From positions 62,001 to 126,000 of the forward strand of contig JBBCJA010000042.1 in NCBI GenBank assembly GCA_037189585.1: DNA of 64,000 bases, read 5' to 3'. This stretch comes from JAEXNA01 sp037189585 (GTDB lineage: Bacteria > Vulcanimicrobiota > Xenobia > Xenobiales > JADMJV01). Both the position numbers and the translations under genes were made by a program. Of this stretch, positions 1-8,068 are shown piece by piece; the stretch's first letter is position 1, and each line of letters starts with the position of its first letter. A model generated the notes under the pieces. The model did no database searches. It had not been told where the DNA came from and saw nothing but the letters and a program-made list of their open reading frames with translations.

Positions 1-449
1 AAGGTCAGGTCGCCTAGAGGCAGCGGTCCGTCGGGAGAGAGCCATTCCGCGCGAACGCCGGCAGGCCATGCCTTGAACCAGCGCGGCTCGTAGTGAATAC
101 CGTCCCCGGCCAGATGTTGCTTGGCCACCAGGCCCACGACCTCGGTATCCACGACAAGGGCGGCGGCGTTGTAGACCGCTCCTTGATGCCAAATAGGGAG
201 GCCGAAGTTCACCACCATTCCGGCCGTCAGAGGAAGGAGTTCGTTAAGCATGCGCCAGGATTCTTCAAAGGTCGAGGGAGCATGAAAAGCGTCCTCGCAG
301 CCATAGCCGGATAGGCACAGCTCGGGCAAACAAAGGACCTCCAACGATTGGCGTGCGGCCTCGGTCAGAACTTCTTGAAGTCGAGTCAGGTTCCCATCCC
401 AATCCAGAGGGGTTTGATTGAGTACGGCGGCGGCTATCTGAACGTTCAC
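1..449 (-). CDS. nadE: Glutamine-dependent NAD+ synthetase, N-terminal glutaminase part (runs off the window)
   Basis: The visible part is the nitrilase-fold glutaminase domain that feeds ammonia to the NAD synthase domain, which lies outside the window. The sequence LPELCLSGYGCEDAF is the signature of this family; its glutamate is the catalytic Glu of the Glu-Lys-Cys triad. The Lys and Cys are further downstream and not seen. I chose the GTG at 449 because the protein then starts MNVQIAAAVLNQ, close to the first beta strand of the fold, and GAGAGAAG lies about 10 bases upstream. The frame stays open to an ATG at 533, which would overlap the start of the divergent gene at 532. Other nitrilase-family amidases are possible, but the CED motif favours NadE. 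Confidence 0.8.
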   Translation of the reverse strand, partial: MNVQIAAAVLNQTPLDWDGNLTRLQEVLTEAARQSLEVLCLPELCLSGYGCEDAFHAPSTFEESWRMLNELLPLTAGMVVNFGLPIWHQGAVYNAAALVVDTEVVGLVAKQHLAGDGIHYEPRWFKAWPAGVRAEWLSPDGPLPLGDLT

Positions 450-531
450 GCGGTTGGCTTCTCTCGGCCAAACTGGGGGGCCTGCCCGCTTGATGGAAAG
501 GGTGTCAAGAACAAGGGTCGTAGTCCGGGCC

Positions 532-1008
532 ATGCGTAAGGTTCATTCGGTCACCCTGGCTTTTGTCGCCCTCTTCTGTCTTGTTACGTCCACCTGGGCA
601 CAAACCAGGGATTCCATGCTTCAATTTCAGCTCAGCGACCAGCTTAAACAGAGCGCGGTGAAATGGAATAGGGGCGACCTGTCGGGTTTTATGGAGGACT
701 ATCTTCAGTCGGAGGACCTCACTTTCACTTCCGGTGGCCAGACTCTGCGCGGTTACGAGAATCTGAAGGCTCGCTATGAAAAGAATTATGGCCAGACTCG
801 TGACAGCATGGGACAGCTTTCTTTTTCCGATGTGGAGGTCTGGAAGCTTTCCGAGGCACGAGCGCTAGTGGTGGGTCGGTGGAAGGTGGAGCGTCAAGAA
901 GGTGGAGGCAGGTCGTCAAAAGAGGGCGTCTTCACTCTGGTGATGGTGGAGCAAGGCTCTATTTGGAAGATCTTCCACGACCACACCTCGATTTTGGACC
1001 GACGTTGA
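532..1008 (+). CDS. Secreted NTF2-like (DUF4440/SnoaL-like) protein
   Basis: A protein of about 158 residues with an N-terminal signal peptide (MRKVH, then a hydrophobic run ending at TWAQ near residue 24). The mature part reads as a DUF4440-type NTF2-like fold: an early helix with KWNRGDLSGF, then LTFTSGGQTLRGYENLKARY, then beta strands ending IWKIFHDHTS, the usual end of the family. Such folds bind small ligands or act as enzymes, and no substrate can be deduced. The frame is open to 454, but the ATG at 532 puts the signal peptide at the N terminus. It is divergent from nadE. Its ribosome binding site is weak (AAGGG about 13 bases upstream). Confidence 0.75.
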   Translation: MRKVHSVTLAFVALFCLVTSTWAQTRDSMLQFQLSDQLKQSAVKWNRGDLSGFMEDYLQSEDLTFTSGGQTLRGYENLKARYEKNYGQTRDSMGQLSFSDVEVWKLSEARALVVGRWKVERQEGGGRSSKEGVFTLVMVEQGSIWKIFHDHTSILDRR

Positions 1009-1159
1009 GGTTTCTTCATGCCGGATCGGTCGGCGTGTTACAACATGTTCATAACGAAACCGATCTCGTCTGCCATTATGTCGGTGGAAGAAAAATATGT
1101 TCTAGCTACTGGGGCGGGAAATTCAGTGTTCGAGTTAGGACTCGTTAGGAGTTAAGATA

Positions 1160-1648
1160 ATGTATAAGGTTAATAGTAAGGTCATGCACGCTCTCCACGG
1201 ATTGGGGACCATCGAGAGCATCGAGGAGAAGACCATTCTCGACTGTGTATCGACTTTCGCTGTCGTCGCTTTCGATAAGATGCAGGTTATGGTGAACCTG
1301 GACAGCCGTCACAGTTCCATTCGGACGCCCATCGGCGCCGAAGAAGTCGAAGGAGTTATGGACCACCTAAAGTCCTGCACCCCCGACTTGCCCAGCAATC
1401 ACAACCAACGCCACAAGACCATTCTTGAGCTGATCAAGAGCGGTGATATCAAGAAGCTTTGCCTAGTCGTCAAAGGCCTCAGTCAGCTAGCCGACAAGCG
1501 CGCCCTGGCTTCCCGCGACGCCAAGGCTCTCGAGCAGAGTCTGCGCCTGATGACCGAGGAGCTCGGTCATGCCGTCGGCTGCGAGCCGGAGTCTCTGGTC
1601 GAAACTTTGACCCAGGCTTGCCTCGAGAAAGAACTCGTCACCGCCTAA
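1160..1648 (+). CDS. CarD-like transcriptional regulator
   Basis: 162 residues. Residues 1-70 match the CarD/CdnL RNA-polymerase-interacting domain: VMHALHGLGTIESIEEKTI, then MQVMVNLD, then IRTPIGAEEVEGVMDHL at the expected spacing. Residues 75-160 form the helical C-terminal part, including the LASRDAKALEQSLRLM stretch typical of these proteins. CarD proteins bind the polymerase beta subunit and stabilise the open promoter complex; that role is taken from the family. The start has a good AGGAG site at 1148-1152. An imperfect dyad around AACATGTT (1042-1049), flanked by GTTA and TAAC, lies in the upstream gap. The gene is monocistronic and ends at a strong terminator. Confidence 0.85.
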   Translation: MYKVNSKVMHALHGLGTIESIEEKTILDCVSTFAVVAFDKMQVMVNLDSRHSSIRTPIGAEEVEGVMDHLKSCTPDLPSNHNQRHKTILELIKSGDIKKLCLVVKGLSQLADKRALASRDAKALEQSLRLMTEELGHAVGCEPESLVETLTQACLEKELVTA

Positions 1649-1680
1649 TTCGCGCTATTCAACGGTTCCCGCACCGAAAA

Positions 1681-1711
1681 GCCACCCGGAAACGGGTGGC
1701 TTTTGTTTGTT
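1681..1711 (+). terminator. Intrinsic terminator after the CarD-like gene
   Basis: Perfect 8-bp stem GCCACCCG / CGGGTGGC with a GAAA loop (1681-1700), followed by TTTTGTTTGTT (1701-1711). It sits 33 bases after the stop codon at 1648. This is the clearest factor-independent terminator in the window. Confidence 0.95.
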
Positions 1712-1859
1712 GGGAAATGCGGTTGGAGAGATTTTTTCTTATCGGAAGATTTGGCTCTGAAAAAAACTTGCCCATTCCAGTTCTGTACCACCTGCTTGGA
1801 CTAGATTCCGTTGTGACGTGGAGCCCGATGTAACTCACGGTCAGGAAAATAACCAAGTA

Positions 1860-1889
1860 TTGCTAGAACAGATGTTACAAATCTGTTAT
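1860..1889 (+). promoter_or_regulatory. Candidate promoter with inverted-repeat operator before the pseudopilin operon
   Basis: A perfect 7-bp inverted repeat, AACAGAT (1867-1873) and ATCTGTT (1881-1887) with a 7-base spacer, lies in an AT-rich stretch 54 bases before the first pseudopilin start. A possible -35 TTGCTA (1860-1865) and -10 TGTTAT (1884-1889) with 18-base spacing overlap it, so a repressor bound here would cover the promoter. The hexamers are weak matches; the dyad is what is actually seen. Confidence 0.4.
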
Positions 1890-1940
1890 GTTAATCGGGG
1901 CTTTTGGCAATATTTACCAGAATCGTATCCGGGGGCAGTT

Positions 1941-3962
1941 ATGCGTAATCGACGGCGGGGTTTTAGCCTTTTAGAGTTAATGATAGCAATCTCGTTGGGA
2001 GTGCTGATCATGACGATGGGCTTTTCCGGCTTGAATAAGGCGAGAACGTCGGGGGGGTCCCGGGGATTAGCGACCGCGGTCGCGGGAGAATTTCGTTTGG
2101 CTCGCGAGAAGGCCATAGCTAAGGGTAGTCCGGTGGCTGTGGTCATCCCAGGCGAGATTTCACAGAGCCTCTTTTTCTTAGAAGGAGAGACGACACCCTC
2201 GGTTACCCGTACGGTCGACTATTCAGGAGATTACCCATATGGCGCCCTGACGGCCGCCACTTATCCTGGTCCCACATTTGGCGGCGGTTCTGAAATGCCG
2301 GGCTCCAAGGCTCTCGCCTGGAAGGACCGGCTCGACGTTTGGCTTCCCGATGAATACGCCGCTTACAAAGTCTTTATGTTCATTCCCAACGGTTCGGTTA
2401 TCACTAGGAACGTCTCGGCCGCGGATGGGACCTATCGAGTCGTGGTAAGTATGGGAGCCGAAGTGGATAGTGGAGTCCTCAAGGCCGTGGGAGAGCCTCA
2501 GACAGTCGCTATCTCCGCCAGCGGTGCTGTCGAACAGTTCGGACGTCTCTTAGGAAACACGGGAGGTGTTCGGACGCAGGGCGCGACCTTGCCTAGTGCC
2601 TTGCCGGGGCCGGTTTCGCCTCGCAGGCCTGGGGAATTGCCAGCGAGTATAAACCCTCCTGTTGTTACTCCCAAGGCCGAGATGGTCGATGGGAGATTGG
2701 CTCACGTCTTGGATAAGGGAGAGTATCTGACTCTCGAGCTCTTCGCGCATTCTAATGACGGAAGAGCTCTATATGCTAGCTGGAATGACACGCCCCTTTC
2801 GAAAACCGGCAGTCAGTACCACGGTGCTTTTTCGGTACCTGGAGCAGCCCGAGAACGAATGGAGTTTTATCCAGAATTTGACACCGACGGTGATGGTGTT
2901 ATGGAAGCGAATGTCTGGCGTTCTGTCTGGACTTGGACTCCGCCGCCGGCTGCTGAGTCCGGAGACCAATACCGTCTAGATGTGGAAGTCACCGACGCGG
3001 AGGGTACGGTGAAGGCTGAGCTTCGTAAAGAGGAGCCGGTGGTCATATCTCCCCCTGGTGAGATTGTTTTTGAGAGCAACCGGCATGTTGAGAGTAACCC
3101 GCATGGTCGATGGCAACTGTTCACCATGAAGGCGAACGGAAAAGATGTTCGTCAACTGACTGAGGGCAATCACGACTACCGTTGTGCCTCAGCCACCGCC
3201 GATGGAAAGATGATCGCGTTTCAGCGAGGCTATAACGAAGTGTGGGTGATGAATACCGACAAGACTGGTCAGACCCGAATCAGTACCAACGGATACCTTC
3301 CGTGTATCAGTCCGACCGGAGGAGCCATCGCTTATATGCGTGATGGCGGGCCTCATGGCGCCCAAGTTGTCGTGCAGCGTTTGGACCGAAGTTCCACGGC
3401 TATGGTCGTGAAGGATACCGCGAAGACCGCCGTAATGGGGGCTCCAAATCCTTCGAATCGTTTAGCTTTCAGCGGTAAGGGTGATTGGGTTTACTATACC
3501 GCTCCTGACAAAAGGAGTGTCTGTGGGACGGAACTGAGTTATGCGGGGGGCGGGCTGTCCGAGGTTCGTACCAAGAATGGAGCGGATGTGCCGAACATCG
3601 CGCACCACCCTGAAGTCGGAGGGATCTTCGCGGGCCTCCAAGGTCAAGTTTACTATCACGCCGACAATGACGATCCCTATTTTGGGCGATATGAAACCGG
3701 GGATGCGAGCACGGGTGGAGGCGAGCCTGGCGCGGTCGGAGGGAACTACCGTAGGAGTGTTAACCAATCCGAGGCCTATCCCGCCATCTCTCCGAACCAA
3801 GACGTTTTGTTGTTCTGTGAATTGCGGGGCGGAAGTTATCAGATCTTTAGCGTGCCGATAGGAAGCTGGGAGAGCGCCAATTCTGGAGTGCCTTTGACTA
3901 AAGAGACGGGAGAAGGCGAAAATCTTCGTCCGGCTTGGATCCGACAAGAGAAGGCCCTTTAG
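1941..3962 (+). CDS. GspH-like pseudopilin fused to a TolB-like beta-propeller
   Basis: 673 residues. The N terminus MRNRRRG, then FSLLELMIAISLG, is a class III signal: prepilin peptidase would cut after G7 and leave F1 with Glu at +5. Residues to about 190 resemble the GspH minor pseudopilin, including AVAGEFRLAREKAIAKG. A proline-rich linker (about 205-235) and an Ig/PKD-like region (about 250-365, with FDTDGDGVMEANVW) follow. Residues 372-670 carry TolB/PD40-type blades such as EIVFESNR, LFTMKANGKDVRQLT and AYPAISPNQDVLLFC. I placed the start at ATG 1941 because only there is the signal N-terminal; the frame is open to 1818. It is the first gene of a four-gene pseudopilin operon. Pseudopilins are normally under 250 residues, so this one is unusually long. 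Confidence 0.8.
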   Translation: MRNRRRGFSLLELMIAISLGVLIMTMGFSGLNKARTSGGSRGLATAVAGEFRLAREKAIAKGSPVAVVIPGEISQSLFFLEGETTPSVTRTVDYSGDYPYGALTAATYPGPTFGGGSEMPGSKALAWKDRLDVWLPDEYAAYKVFMFIPNGSVITRNVSAADGTYRVVVSMGAEVDSGVLKAVGEPQTVAISASGAVEQFGRLLGNTGGVRTQGATLPSALPGPVSPRRPGELPASINPPVVTPKAEMVDGRLAHVLDKGEYLTLELFAHSNDGRALYASWNDTPLSKTGSQYHGAFSVPGAARERMEFYPEFDTDGDGVMEANVWRSVWTWTPPPAAESGDQYRLDVEVTDAEGTVKAELRKEEPVVISPPGEIVFESNRHVESNPHGRWQLFTMKANGKDVRQLTEGNHDYRCASATADGKMIAFQRGYNEVWVMNTDKTGQTRISTNGYLPCISPTGGAIAYMRDGGPHGAQVVVQRLDRSSTAMVVKDTAKTAVMGAPNPSNRLAFSGKGDWVYYTAPDKRSVCGTELSYAGGGLSEVRTKNGADVPNIAHHPEVGGIFAGLQGQVYYHADNDDPYFGRYETGDASTGGGEPGAVGGNYRRSVNQSEAYPAISPNQDVLLFCELRGGSYQIFSVPIGSWESANSGVPLTKETGEGENLRPAWIRQEKAL

Positions 3963-4843
3963 TGCGAGACCGGATCCGGCTCGGGAAGACAGGGGTCTCT
4001 CTGGCTGAGGCTATCGTCGCGTGTTTTATATTGACCGCAGCGATGGCTGTTAGCGCCGCTCTTTACCATTCGGCCCTGAATCATTCCGTTCGAATCGATA
4101 GATTGCATCGCGCCTCCAGAGCGGTCGACCGGCGTATTGAGGAGATTCGGGCTTGGTCACGGGACGCGCATGGAACCAATGGTGTGCTTTCGTTTGACCA
4201 AGGGTGGGACAGGTTTTTGCCGGAGAAAGTGGACCCTGAGTATCCAGAGATGAGTGTCTCGGTCAGTATTGATGATCATGGACTTCTCTCGCCCTCGAGC
4301 GCCTTTGAAGAAGTCAGATTTGCCGCGCAGTCGGACAATACTGTGGCTCACACAGCAAAGAACGAGAAGCGAACTTTGCACGAATCAGCCAAGTTGCTTG
4401 TCGTTACTGGGAAATGGGGGGAAGGACCGAAGGACAGAATTGTAGCGAGGTTTTTGCTCGCGGATCCCGTGAAGGATTACGGATGGACGTCCGACCAAGC
4501 GTATAGGGCTGTCGAATTCTCAAATGTCCCCGCGTCTCTGGCTCGTGATAGAAGCGCGACCATAATCGCGAAGATCGTGGACAGAAATGGGAGAGCCGTC
4601 AAGAACGCTGTGGTTTCGTGGTATATTGACCCCGCTAGCCTGGGGAAAGCTTTGGTGGAGACCCATCCGAGTCGTTCGGACCGTGTCGTGCTAACGAATG
4701 TCGTACAGATTGATTCCGACCCTGACGTGGAGGGATACGAGCTGACCACTCACACAGGAGGATGGGTTCAGGTCGTCGCCCGAGTCAGGCTGGGAGGTAT
4801 CGAAGCCGTGAACAAGACCGCGCGAATTGAGTTGGGTCTATGA
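3962..4843 (+). CDS. PilV/GspI-like pseudopilin with C-terminal beta domain
   Basis: 293 residues. LGKTG followed by VSLAEAIVACFILTAA is a class III signal with cleavage after G11 and Glu at +5. The GspI/PilV-like helix is followed by DRLHRASRAVDRRIEEIRAW. Residues from about 180 look like an invasin/Ig-type domain (SATIIAKIVDRNGRAVKNAVVSWYIDP, continuing to a VQVVARV strand). The start is GTG 3962, sharing the TAGTG with the stop of the upstream gene. GAGAAGG at 3948-3954 gives 7-base spacing, so translational coupling is likely. It is probably a minor subunit that primes or tips a type II secretion/type IV pilus-like fibre, but assembly genes are not in the window. Confidence 0.75.
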   Translation: MRDRIRLGKTGVSLAEAIVACFILTAAMAVSAALYHSALNHSVRIDRLHRASRAVDRRIEEIRAWSRDAHGTNGVLSFDQGWDRFLPEKVDPEYPEMSVSVSIDDHGLLSPSSAFEEVRFAAQSDNTVAHTAKNEKRTLHESAKLLVVTGKWGEGPKDRIVARFLLADPVKDYGWTSDQAYRAVEFSNVPASLARDRSATIIAKIVDRNGRAVKNAVVSWYIDPASLGKALVETHPSRSDRVVLTNVVQIDSDPDVEGYELTTHTGGWVQVVARVRLGGIEAVNKTARIELGL

Positions 4844-5424
4844 CGAGGCATAGGCGGATCCGAGGCTTCACCCTACCAGAGTCACTTTTGGCCCTCTTTC
4901 TTGTGGGGTTGGCAATGGGTTTTCTAGGATTACTGTTTCAGAAGTCGTTTAACATTCTCCGGGTTCTCGATGATAAAGAGCGCGCCAGACAAGCAGGGCG
5001 AATGGGGTACGACAGACTCTCCAGTGAATTGCGTGAAGCCACGGAGTTGCTCCGATTGAACGAAGTGGCTGAGTTCAGGAAGATCAATCCCCAAGCTAGA
5101 ATGGTTGATCCCCCGGAGGCGCCCATCGACCCGCCGGCGTCGTGGTCATCTCCACCAGCGTGGACACCGCTCGATGCCTATCCGGAATCCGTTCGTATGA
5201 CAGTTCTCTATACCACCTCGGATGAAGCACTCTATCGGACCGTGACGGCGGCGGGGCAGATGACGAGGCAGCTTATTGTGGAAGGCGTGAATTCTTTCGT
5301 CTGCACTTCAAACCCAGACAATCTCGGTGAGGTAGAGATTGTGCTCTCTGTCAAAGAGGATAAACGAGTGTCGACGGTGAGCGGTCGGATTCTATGTCCC
5401 TGCATTAAGGAAGAGTTCAGATGA
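4840..5424 (+). CDS. PilW/GspJ-like pseudopilin
   Basis: 194 residues. MTRHRRIRG then FTLPESLLALFLVGLAMGF is a class III signal with Glu at +5 after the predicted cut at G9. Downstream, RARQAGRMGYDRLSSELREATEL is the amphipathic segment seen in GspJ/PilW minor pseudopilins. It starts with ATGA overlap on the previous gene and ends with ATGA overlap on the next, so the genes are read as one unit. Confidence 0.75.
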   Translation: MTRHRRIRGFTLPESLLALFLVGLAMGFLGLLFQKSFNILRVLDDKERARQAGRMGYDRLSSELREATELLRLNEVAEFRKINPQARMVDPPEAPIDPPASWSSPPAWTPLDAYPESVRMTVLYTTSDEALYRTVTAAGQMTRQLIVEGVNSFVCTSNPDNLGEVEIVLSVKEDKRVSTVSGRILCPCIKEEFR

Positions 5425-5945
5425 GAGTTTCCCCGGCCCAGCGTGGATTTCTCCTTATCGCTAGTCTTATGATCACGATGGTTTTTCTAGTGACAGGCTT
5501 GGGGATTATGAGCGCGCAAGCTTCGCGTTATCAGGCATCAGCTCGAGTGGTGGAAGGAGTGCAAGCGAAGAACGCCGCCCTTTCAGGCCTCGAGGATGTG
5601 CGAGTCAAACTTGCCAAGGACGTTCAGTTTCCGCCGCGCAAGAGCAAGAATAGGGGGCAGACCAAGTTTGCCTATGGTGAAACGCTTTATAGTGGCGGTA
5701 GTGATATTAATACTCAAGTGACCTATTCCGTGGTGGTTGATTTTGAGCTTGAGCGACAATGTCAGTTGAACAATCCTGACCCCGACTTGGTCCAATGGCT
5801 ACCTTACCGCTGGGGGGTTTACCGAATCACCGTGAGCGGATATGTGGGACCTCGCGATAACCCCATAGCTCAGTCATTGCTGTACGCGGAATACGATATC
5901 GGAACGGGTCAGTTTATCCGCTTCGAGGATCGCAGTAGTCTGTAG
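5421..5945 (+). CDS. PilX/GspK-like pseudopilin
   Basis: 174 residues. MRVSPAQRG then FLLIASLMITMVFLVTGLG has the class III layout, but position +5 is Ala instead of Glu. Loss of Glu5 is usual for GspK and common in the PilX group, which sit at the tip of the fibre. KNAALSGLEDVRVKLAKD after the helix fits PilX. It is the last gene of the operon and overlaps its predecessor by ATGA. Order H-like, I-like, J-like, K-like matches the order of minor pseudopilin operons. Confidence 0.75.
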   Translation: MRVSPAQRGFLLIASLMITMVFLVTGLGIMSAQASRYQASARVVEGVQAKNAALSGLEDVRVKLAKDVQFPPRKSKNRGQTKFAYGETLYSGGSDINTQVTYSVVVDFELERQCQLNNPDPDLVQWLPYRWGVYRITVSGYVGPRDNPIAQSLLYAEYDIGTGQFIRFEDRSSL

Positions 5946-5954
5946 AGTTTAGGG

Positions 5955-5985
5955 CCTGTCAACGTACATCTTATTTCTTGACAGG
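5955..5985. terminator. Hairpin between convergent pseudopilin and kynureninase genes
   Basis: CCTGTCAA (5955-5962) pairs with TTGACAGG (5978-5985) across a 15-base loop. There is no clean T run on either strand, and the distal arm lies in the last codons of the kynureninase gene. It may act as a bidirectional terminator, but support is only positional. Confidence 0.35.
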
Positions 5986-7149
5986 TCCTTGGCTGAGGCG
6001 GCAATAGGCCTGAAGGAAGATTCGCAGGTCTTCCTCGTCGCTGTAGAAGTGAGGTGAGACGCGCAGTCCACAGTCCGGCCGGTAGTCGACCACGATCTTT
6101 TGCTCACTTAAGGCCTTAACCGTTTCGTTTCCGCCTCGGCCTTTGGGAGGTTCAAGGCAGAGCATCCCATTTCGCGATGCTGGGTCGTCCGATGAAAGGA
6201 CCTTGGCGCCTCGCTCCAGCAAAGCCAGGCGTAGGAATTCGGTGAGCTGAATCGAGGTCTGACGGATCGCCTCTGGACCGAGGTCGGCGATCAGTTCCAG
6301 TGCCGGGCGACATGCGTAGAGTGCGGGAACATTGGGGGTCCCGGCCAGGAAACGCAACGCGCTATTTCGAGGTTCACCTCGGGTGAGGCTCTTGTCGTAA
6401 TCGAAAGGGTTCTCCAGGCCGAACCAGCCGGTGAGCCGTGGTCGAAGGGTCGGCCAGTAGTCGGGGGCGAGCGCTAGAAAGCCCGCCCCCGGCCCTCCAC
6501 AGAGCCATTTGTGGCATCCCCCCACGATAGCGTCCACCCCGCTCCTCGGAGCGTCGAGCGGCACGGCGCCCAAAGTTTGATAGACATCGAGAAGCAGTCG
6601 TCCACCGACCGCATGAACGACCCGACTGAACTCTTCTAGCGGTGGACAGAGCGCGCCGCTGCGAAAATAGGCATGACTGCAGACCACCAGAAGGGTTCGC
6701 TCGTCGAGCTCCTTTTCAAAAGCTTCCAGCGCAATGGTGCGGCCGTCGGGAGACGGGATGATTAGGACCTCGGCTCCCAAGTCATGTTGTCCCATCCAGA
6801 ACGGAAAAGAGGTGGTAAACTCGAGTTCGCTGAGAAGAATCCGCCGGCGGCTTCCTCGGTAGTCGAAAGCCGAGGCCAGCGCCGCCATCCCTCGAGTGGC
6901 GTTCTGCAGGGGGCAGATAGAATCGGCGGGCCAGTTCAAGAGCCTTCCCAGATTCTCTTGGAAGTCGGTCACGGATTGCCAGAAAGGGCCATCCCATGCC
7001 TCGATGCCCTGGGTGGCCCAATCGTCGTAGTAGGTCCGCAGAGCAGTTTGAGTTTCTCGGTGCACGGCTCCCAGGCTGTGAGAAGCCAGATACGTCTTCT
7101 CTCGCAAAATGGGGAAACACTCGCGATGCAGCCCGCCCAGGTTTACCAA
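5971..7149 (-). CDS. kynU: Kynureninase-type PLP enzyme
   Basis: 392 residues from the TTG at 7149. A class V aminotransferase-fold protein of kynureninase length. LLLDVYQTLGAVP supplies the PLP-nitrogen aspartate (about D188), GGCHKWLCGGPGAGFL the Schiff-base lysine (about K214), and YLASHSLG corresponds to the YLdgNSLG motif near the N terminus. It would hydrolyse kynurenine to anthranilate and alanine. I chose TTG 7149 because AAGAAGGA (7166-7159) lies 9 bases upstream and it overlaps the kynA stop by a few bases. The frame is open to a GTG at 7203, with a 61-base overlap. The Asn of the usual NSLG motif is His here, so substrate range is less certain; another class V PLP lyase is possible. 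Confidence 0.8.
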   Translation of the reverse strand: MVNLGGLHRECFPILREKTYLASHSLGAVHRETQTALRTYYDDWATQGIEAWDGPFWQSVTDFQENLGRLLNWPADSICPLQNATRGMAALASAFDYRGSRRRILLSELEFTTSFPFWMGQHDLGAEVLIIPSPDGRTIALEAFEKELDERTLLVVCSHAYFRSGALCPPLEEFSRVVHAVGGRLLLDVYQTLGAVPLDAPRSGVDAIVGGCHKWLCGGPGAGFLALAPDYWPTLRPRLTGWFGLENPFDYDKSLTRGEPRNSALRFLAGTPNVPALYACRPALELIADLGPEAIRQTSIQLTEFLRLALLERGAKVLSSDDPASRNGMLCLEPPKGRGGNETVKALSEQKIVVDYRPDCGLRVSPHFYSDEEDLRIFLQAYCRLSQGPVKK

Positions 7150-8009
7150 ACGTCCGCGTCCTTCTTGAGATAGGTGCGAACATCCCAGAGGTAAGGAAAA
7201 CACTTTCGGCCCGTCGTGCTGCGCAGGTAACCGACTCCCTGCGAACCGCCGGTTCCCCGTTTAAAGCCGATGGTTCGCTCCACTACCCGCACGTGGTGCT
7301 CTCTCCACAGGTCGAGCTGCAGATCGAACTCGACGAGTGTCTCGCTGAGAAGATACAGAGGCAAATTGCTATCGGGGTTCTGATAGATGGTGATAAGGGC
7401 CGCCATCACCTGTTTTTCAGCCTCCGCGTCGGGTCCCTCGAGATCATTGAGCTCGACCCTCACCTGATTGGGCAAGGTTTCCGGAAGCGGATACCCCAGA
7501 TCGCGAAGTAGCGAGAAATAGGTTTCATTGAGGGACGGCTCGTCAAATCGGTGCTGGAGTCTCTCGGCCAGGTGAGGCTGCGAGGCGAAGGCCTTGATGA
7601 AGCGTTCGTTTTTCAGGCCGGCCACAAATTCCACCTCGCGGAACTGGACCGATTGGAAACCGCTGGCCGGATTGAGCTTATCTCGGAACTGTAGAAACTC
7701 CGCCGGCGTCATCGTCTCCAACAGATGGATCTGCTGAACCAGAAGCTTCATGATCTCGAGAACTCGTTTCATGAAATGATGAGCTCGCAGAATCTTACCG
7801 GCGCGCATGCTGGCCCGAGCCGAATCCATCTCGTGCAGAATCTGCTTGAACCATAGCTCGTAAGCCTGATGGATGATGATGAACAGCAACTCGTCGTGAT
7901 GGGGCGGGTCGGTGCTTGTGACCTGCAGGCTCAAAAGCTCCGGAACCTTCAGGTACTCACCGTAAGTTAGCCCATCTTGGGAACGTGGAACAGATGGAGT
8001 CTCTTTCAT
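7143..8009 (-). CDS. kynA: Tryptophan 2,3-dioxygenase
   Basis: 288 residues, the normal length. It is the heme enzyme that opens the indole ring of L-tryptophan to N-formylkynurenine. Visible signatures are HHDELLFIIIHQAYELWFKQ with the distal histidine (H47), FQSVQFREVEF with the substrate-carboxylate arginine (R124), and LWREHHVRVVERTIG with the axial heme histidine (H239). The C-terminal GTGGSQGVGYLRST loop that closes over substrate is intact. Kynureninase follows on the same strand with a short overlap. No kynurenine formamidase is in the window, so that step must be elsewhere. Confidence 0.95.
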   Translation of the reverse strand: MKETPSVPRSQDGLTYGEYLKVPELLSLQVTSTDPPHHDELLFIIIHQAYELWFKQILHEMDSARASMRAGKILRAHHFMKRVLEIMKLLVQQIHLLETMTPAEFLQFRDKLNPASGFQSVQFREVEFVAGLKNERFIKAFASQPHLAERLQHRFDEPSLNETYFSLLRDLGYPLPETLPNQVRVELNDLEGPDAEAEKQVMAALITIYQNPDSNLPLYLLSETLVEFDLQLDLWREHHVRVVERTIGFKRGTGGSQGVGYLRSTTGRKCFPYLWDVRTYLKKDADVW

Positions 8010-8068
8010 CTTCTCAACTTTAGGACCGCTTATCTTTAAACCTGCGCCCGAACAGGATATACTCGGCC

